Origin: an uncultured Oscillospiraceae bacterium
GTDB lineage: Bacteria; Bacillota_A; Clostridia; Oscillospirales; Oscillospiraceae
Reading direction: 5' to 3'
DNA length: 8,683 nt
NCBI GenBank assembly: GCA_947631215.1
Contig: CANRKN010000088.1
Span: 1-8,683 of the forward strand
Translations under genes and position numbers: made by a program
Part shown: in pieces, positions 5,895-8,683 of the stretch
Position numbering within the stretch: the stretch's first letter is position 1
Layout of the letters: the number at the start of each line of letters is the position of its first letter
The notes under the pieces: generated by a model
The model's input: the letters and a program-made list of their open reading frames with translations, nothing else
What the model was told of the DNA's origin: nothing
Databases searched by the model: none

Positions 5895-6743
5895 TCACTG
5901 CTGCTTGCCCAGATAGGCCTCGATGACTGTGGGGTTGGACTGTATCTCCTCGGCGGTGCCCTTGGCGATGACCTGACCGAAGTTCAGCACCACGATGCCC
6001 TCGCATATGCCCATGACCAGGTTCATGTCGTGCTCGATGAGCAGCACCGCGATGTTGAAGGTATCCCGGATCTTCACGATGTTCTCCATCAGCTCCGCGG
6101 TCTCCGAGGGGTTCATGCCCGCGGCGGGCTCGTCCAGGAGCAGCAGGCTGGGGTTGGTGGCCAGGGCCCGGAGGATCTCCAGGCGGCGCTGGGCGCCGTA
6201 GGGAAGGGAGCCGGCCACGGCGTCGGCGGTGTCCTCCATGTTGAAGATGCTCAGAAGCTCCATAGCACGCTCCCGGGCGATGCGCTCGCTGCGGAAGAAT
6301 TTGGGCAGGCGCAGGATGCCGCTGAGGGCGTTGTAGCTCATCTCCTCGTGCAGGCCCACCAGGATGTTCTCCATCACGGTCATGTTGGAGAAAAGCCGGA
6401 TGTTCTGGAAGGTACGGGCGATGCCCATGTGGTTGATCTGGGCCGTGGTCTTGCCCGCGGTGTCCACGCCGTCCAGCAATATGGTGCCCCGGGTGGGCTG
6501 GTAGACCTTGGTCAGCAGGTTGAACACGGTGGTCTTGCCCGCGCCGTTGGGGCCGATGAGGCCCGCGATCTCGGTGCGGCCGATGGTCAGGTTGAAGTCG
6601 TCCACCGCCCGCAGGCCGCCGAAATCGATGCCCAGGTGGCTGCACTCCAGAATGGGGGCCTTGTCGATGTCCCGCTCGGGGATGATGGCCTTGCTGGGGA
6701 CGGGGACCATCTTCGCCTTGCCCATACGCTTTTTCTCATTCAT
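5895..6743 (-). CDS. livG: Branched-chain amino acid ABC transporter ATP-binding protein LivG
   Basis: A 282-residue ATPase partner of LivF. Motifs: Walker A GPNGAGKTT (64-72), Q-loop TFQNIRLF (111-118), LivG-type signature LPYGAQRRLEI (180-190), Walker B LLLLDEPAAGMNP (200-212) and H-loop IEHDMNLVM (236-244) with His238. The C-terminus has the conserved EEIQSNPTVIEAYLG. The start chosen is ATG at 6743, which overlaps the livM stop by eight bases and has AAGGAGG (6753-6759) nine bases upstream; the frame stays open to a TTG at 6782 but nothing supports that start. The protein carries about 28 residues before the ATPase core (MNEKKRMGKAKMVPVPSKAI and on to PERDIDKA), longer than the E. coli type and basic at first. 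All nucleotide-binding residues are intact. Confidence 0.95.
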   Translation of the reverse strand: MNEKKRMGKAKMVPVPSKAIIPERDIDKAPILECSHLGIDFGGLRAVDDFNLTIGRTEIAGLIGPNGAGKTTVFNLLTKVYQPTRGTILLDGVDTAGKTTAQINHMGIARTFQNIRLFSNMTVMENILVGLHEEMSYNALSGILRLPKFFRSERIARERAMELLSIFNMEDTADAVAGSLPYGAQRRLEILRALATNPSLLLLDEPAAGMNPSETAELMENIVKIRDTFNIAVLLIEHDMNLVMGICEGIVVLNFGQVIAKGTAEEIQSNPTVIEAYLGKQQ

Positions 6744-7800
6744 TGCCGGCGGCCTCCTTCTTATGGGGGATGAGCTTACCAAGCAGCGCCTTGAGCTGGG
6801 CGTTGTTGGTGACCAGCATGACCAGGATCAGGATGATAGCGTACACCAGCATCCGGTAGTCGGAGAACTGGCGCAGGGCCTCCGGCAGCATATACAGCAC
6901 CACTGTCGCGATAATGGAGCCCCAGATATTGCCCAGGCCGCCCAGCACCACGTACACCAGCACCAGAATGGAGGTGTTGAAGTCAAAGCGGCTGGCCACG
7001 AGACTGCCGTAGTTCAGGCCGTAAAGGGCCCCGGCGGCGCCGGCCATGGCAGCGGAGATGACGAAAGCCATCAGCTTGTACTTGGTGATGTTCAGACCTA
7101 CGCTCTCGGCCGCGATGCGGTTATCGCGGATGGCCATGATGGCCCGGCCGGTCCGGCTGCGGACCAGGTTCAGTATCACCACAAGGGTTATCATGACCAG
7201 GATAAAGCCGGCGGGGAAGGAGGCGATCTTTGTGACGCCGACGGCGCCCTGGGCGCCCTTGATGATGGCCTTGCCTGTCTCCTCCAGGTGCAGGTCGTTG
7301 ATGGACTTCAGGCCGCTGATATTGAAGACGATATGCAGCCCGTGGGAGTCATAGCCCACAAGCAGGCAGTTTATAAGGTCCTTGATGATCTGGCCGAAGG
7401 CCAGGGTGACGATGGCAAGATAGTCGCCCCTGAGCCGCAGCACCGGCACGCCCACGACGAAGCCGACGACCGTGGCGCAAAGGGCGCCCACTACCAGCGC
7501 CACGATGAGGCGCAGCGGCGCGGAGGGGATGACGCCGGCCAGGCTCTGGGCGGCGATGATGCCGCCGAAGGCGCCCACGCTCATGAATCCCGCGTGGCCC
7601 AAGCTCAGCTCGCCGGAGATGCCCACCACCAGGTTCAGGCTCACGGCCATCACGATGAAACAGCAGATGGGCACAAGCTGCCCGGAGATGGAGCTGGTCA
7701 GATGGCCGCCGCGCTGCAGGGCGTACATGATGAGAAAGGCCGCCGTGACGCCGGCATAAGTGGCAAAGTCCGTCTTTGTGCTCTTTTTCATATTCTTCAT
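6736..7800 (-). CDS. livM: Branched-chain amino acid ABC transporter permease LivM
   Basis: A 354-residue polytopic inner-membrane permease of the HAAT family that pairs with LivH. Conserved blocks: MAVSLNLVVGISGELSLGHAGFMSVGAF (51-78), LRLRGDYLAIVTLAFGQII (121-139), the ATPase-docking loop RTGRAIMAIRDNRIAAESVGLN (216-237), and VLGGLGNIWGSIIA (285-298). Eight or more hydrophobic segments are visible. A polar loop at about 148-195 separates the middle helices. The start chosen is ATG at 7800, five bases after TGAGGTGG (7806-7813, - strand); a GTG at 7809 and an ATG at 7791 are alternatives. It begins ten bases after the livH stop, and its stop overlaps livG. The predicted end of the protein is short, polar and basic (IPHKKEAAGNE). 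Confidence 0.95.
   Translation of the reverse strand: MKNMKKSTKTDFATYAGVTAAFLIMYALQRGGHLTSSISGQLVPICCFIVMAVSLNLVVGISGELSLGHAGFMSVGAFGGIIAAQSLAGVIPSAPLRLIVALVVGALCATVVGFVVGVPVLRLRGDYLAIVTLAFGQIIKDLINCLLVGYDSHGLHIVFNISGLKSINDLHLEETGKAIIKGAQGAVGVTKIASFPAGFILVMITLVVILNLVRSRTGRAIMAIRDNRIAAESVGLNITKYKLMAFVISAAMAGAAGALYGLNYGSLVASRFDFNTSILVLVYVVLGGLGNIWGSIIATVVLYMLPEALRQFSDYRMLVYAIILILVMLVTNNAQLKALLGKLIPHKKEAAGNE
6753..6759 (-). promoter_or_regulatory. Ribosome binding site that fixes the livG start
   Basis: AAGGAGG on the - strand (complement of 6753-6759) lies within the last codons of livM, nine bases before the ATG at 6743. It decides between this ATG and the longer TTG frame from 6782, and implies translational coupling of livM and livG. 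Confidence 0.85.
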
Positions 7801-7810
7801 CCAGGCCACC

Positions 7811-8683
7811 TCAGACTTTCTCGGGCGCGTACTTGCCCAGCAGCCCCGTGGGCTTTACCAGCAGGATGATGATCAGTACGGCGAACACGATGGAGTTGGC
7901 GAGGGTGGTGGAGATATAGGCCTTGGCCAGCGACTCGATGATGCCCAGCAGCAGACCGCCGATGAACGCGCCGGGGATGGAGCCGATGCCGCCGAACACG
8001 GCGGCGGTGAAGGCCTTGATGCCGGGCATGGAACCGGTGGTGGGCTGCAGGACGGGGTAGCTGGAGCACAGCAGCACGCCGGCGATGGCCGCCAGGGCGG
8101 AGCCGATGGCGAACGTCATGGAGATGGTCCGGTTGACGTTGATGCCCATGAGCTGGGCGGCGCCCTTGTCCTCGGAGCAGGCCCGCATGGCCTTGCCCAG
8201 CTTGCTGCGGTTGACGAAGGTGGTCAGCGCGATCATAATGACGATGCAGGCCAGGACTGTGATCAGCGCCTCGCTGGAGAGGCCGATGCTCATCAGACTC
8301 ACGGGCAGGGAGAAGTGGACCACGGAGGTGAAGTTCTTGGGCGTGGCGCCCCAGATGAGCTGGGCGGCGTTCTGCAAGAAGTAGCTCACGCCGATGGCCG
8401 TGATCAGCACGGCCAGGGAACCGGCCTGGCGCAGAGGCTTATAGGCCAGGCCCTCGATGACCACGCCCAGCACCGTACACACGATCATGGCAACGATGAC
8501 CGCAACGATGGCCGGCAGGCCCAGACTGTTCAAGGCTATGTAGCAGATATAGCCGCCCACCATGATCACGTCGCCGTGGGCGAAGTTCAGCATCTTGGCG
8601 ATGCCGTACACCATGGTGTAGCCCAGGGCGATGATGGCGTACACGCTGCCCAGGCTGATGCCGCTGATGAGATAGGTGAAGAA
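7811..8683 (-). CDS. livH: Branched-chain amino acid ABC transporter permease LivH (5' end cut off by the window)
   Basis: Open on the - strand to the last base of the window, giving 290 residues that start FFTYLISGISLGSVYAIIA. This is the standard LivH beginning ('..lingLslGsvYALiALGyTMvYGi'), so only a few N-terminal residues are missing. The GTG at 8644 lies inside the first helix and is not the start. Conserved features include GYTMVYGIAKMLNFAHGDVIMVGG near the N-terminus, YKPLRQAGSLAVLITAIGVS in the middle, the ATPase-docking loop KAMRACSEDKGAAQLMGINVNRTI, and VFGGIGSIPGAFIGGLLLG before the last helix. It is the first liv gene in the window, and the gene for the binding protein (livK) would normally lie upstream, beyond the right edge. 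The end, LLGKYAPEKV, is typical. Confidence 0.95.
   Translation of the reverse strand, partial: FFTYLISGISLGSVYAIIALGYTMVYGIAKMLNFAHGDVIMVGGYICYIALNSLGLPAIVAVIVAMIVCTVLGVVIEGLAYKPLRQAGSLAVLITAIGVSYFLQNAAQLIWGATPKNFTSVVHFSLPVSLMSIGLSSEALITVLACIVIMIALTTFVNRSKLGKAMRACSEDKGAAQLMGINVNRTISMTFAIGSALAAIAGVLLCSSYPVLQPTTGSMPGIKAFTAAVFGGIGSIPGAFIGGLLLGIIESLAKAYISTTLANSIVFAVLIIILLVKPTGLLGKYAPEKV

Noticed and set aside
5147..6773. Two long + strand frames (5147-5926 and 5859-6773)
   Set aside because: Both are shadows of livF and livG with no ribosome binding sites and His/Gln/Gly-rich nonsense-like translations.
6744..6782. TTG start for livG at 6782
   Set aside because: It lies within livM without a ribosome binding site. 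ATG 6743 has AAGGAGG at ideal spacing.
6508..7869. A 453-residue open frame on the + strand
   Set aside because: It lies antisense to livM and livG, whose products are unmistakable. Its His/Gln/Asp/Gly-rich translation shows no known motif.
8642..8644. GTG at 8644 as the livH start
   Set aside because: The frame continues to the window edge with conserved LivH residues (LISGISLGSVYA), so the real start lies outside the window.

Overview
The window is GC-rich, gene-dense bacterial DNA. It has strong AGGAGG-type ribosome binding sites, overlapping genes, and a TraX-family membrane protein of the chromosomal type. Together these suggest a high-GC anaerobic Firmicute, for example a gut member of the Oscillospiraceae or a related Clostridia group. 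That assignment is inference from style and gene content; no rRNA or other marker gene is present.

Left half (1-5122, + strand): a glycan-uptake and degradation operon, entered partway through. It holds the 3' end of a MalF/GanP-type sugar ABC permease, a complete MalG/GanQ-type permease, a 612-residue protein of an uncharacterised family that looks like a polysaccharide-deacetylase/GH57-like barrel enzyme, a 79-residue zinc-ribbon protein not listed in full by simple ORF calling, a GH53 endo-beta-1,4-galactanase without a signal peptide, and a TraX-family membrane protein. The genes are tightly joined (TAATG, a 28-base overlap, TGATG, and a Shine-Dalgarno site lying over a stop codon). The only gap is 83 bases before the 612-residue gene, and it contains a good sigma-A-like promoter candidate and a GC-rich hairpin. 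The simplest model is that the transporter imports beta-galactan or galacto-oligosaccharide fragments, which the two enzymes process in the cytoplasm.

Centre (5123-5176): a perfect palindrome flanked by T-runs on both strands, a bidirectional terminator between two converging operons.

Right half (5177-8683, - strand): a branched-chain amino-acid type (HAAT family) ABC transporter in the order livH-livM-livG-livF, read from right to left. livH is cut by the window edge. The substrate-binding protein gene (livK) is not present and would be expected beyond the right edge. Both ATPases keep intact Walker and signature motifs, so the transporter appears functional.

The least understood part is the block formed by the 612-residue protein, the zinc-ribbon protein and the cytoplasmic GH53 enzyme. 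No mobile element, CRISPR array, tRNA or rRNA was seen.
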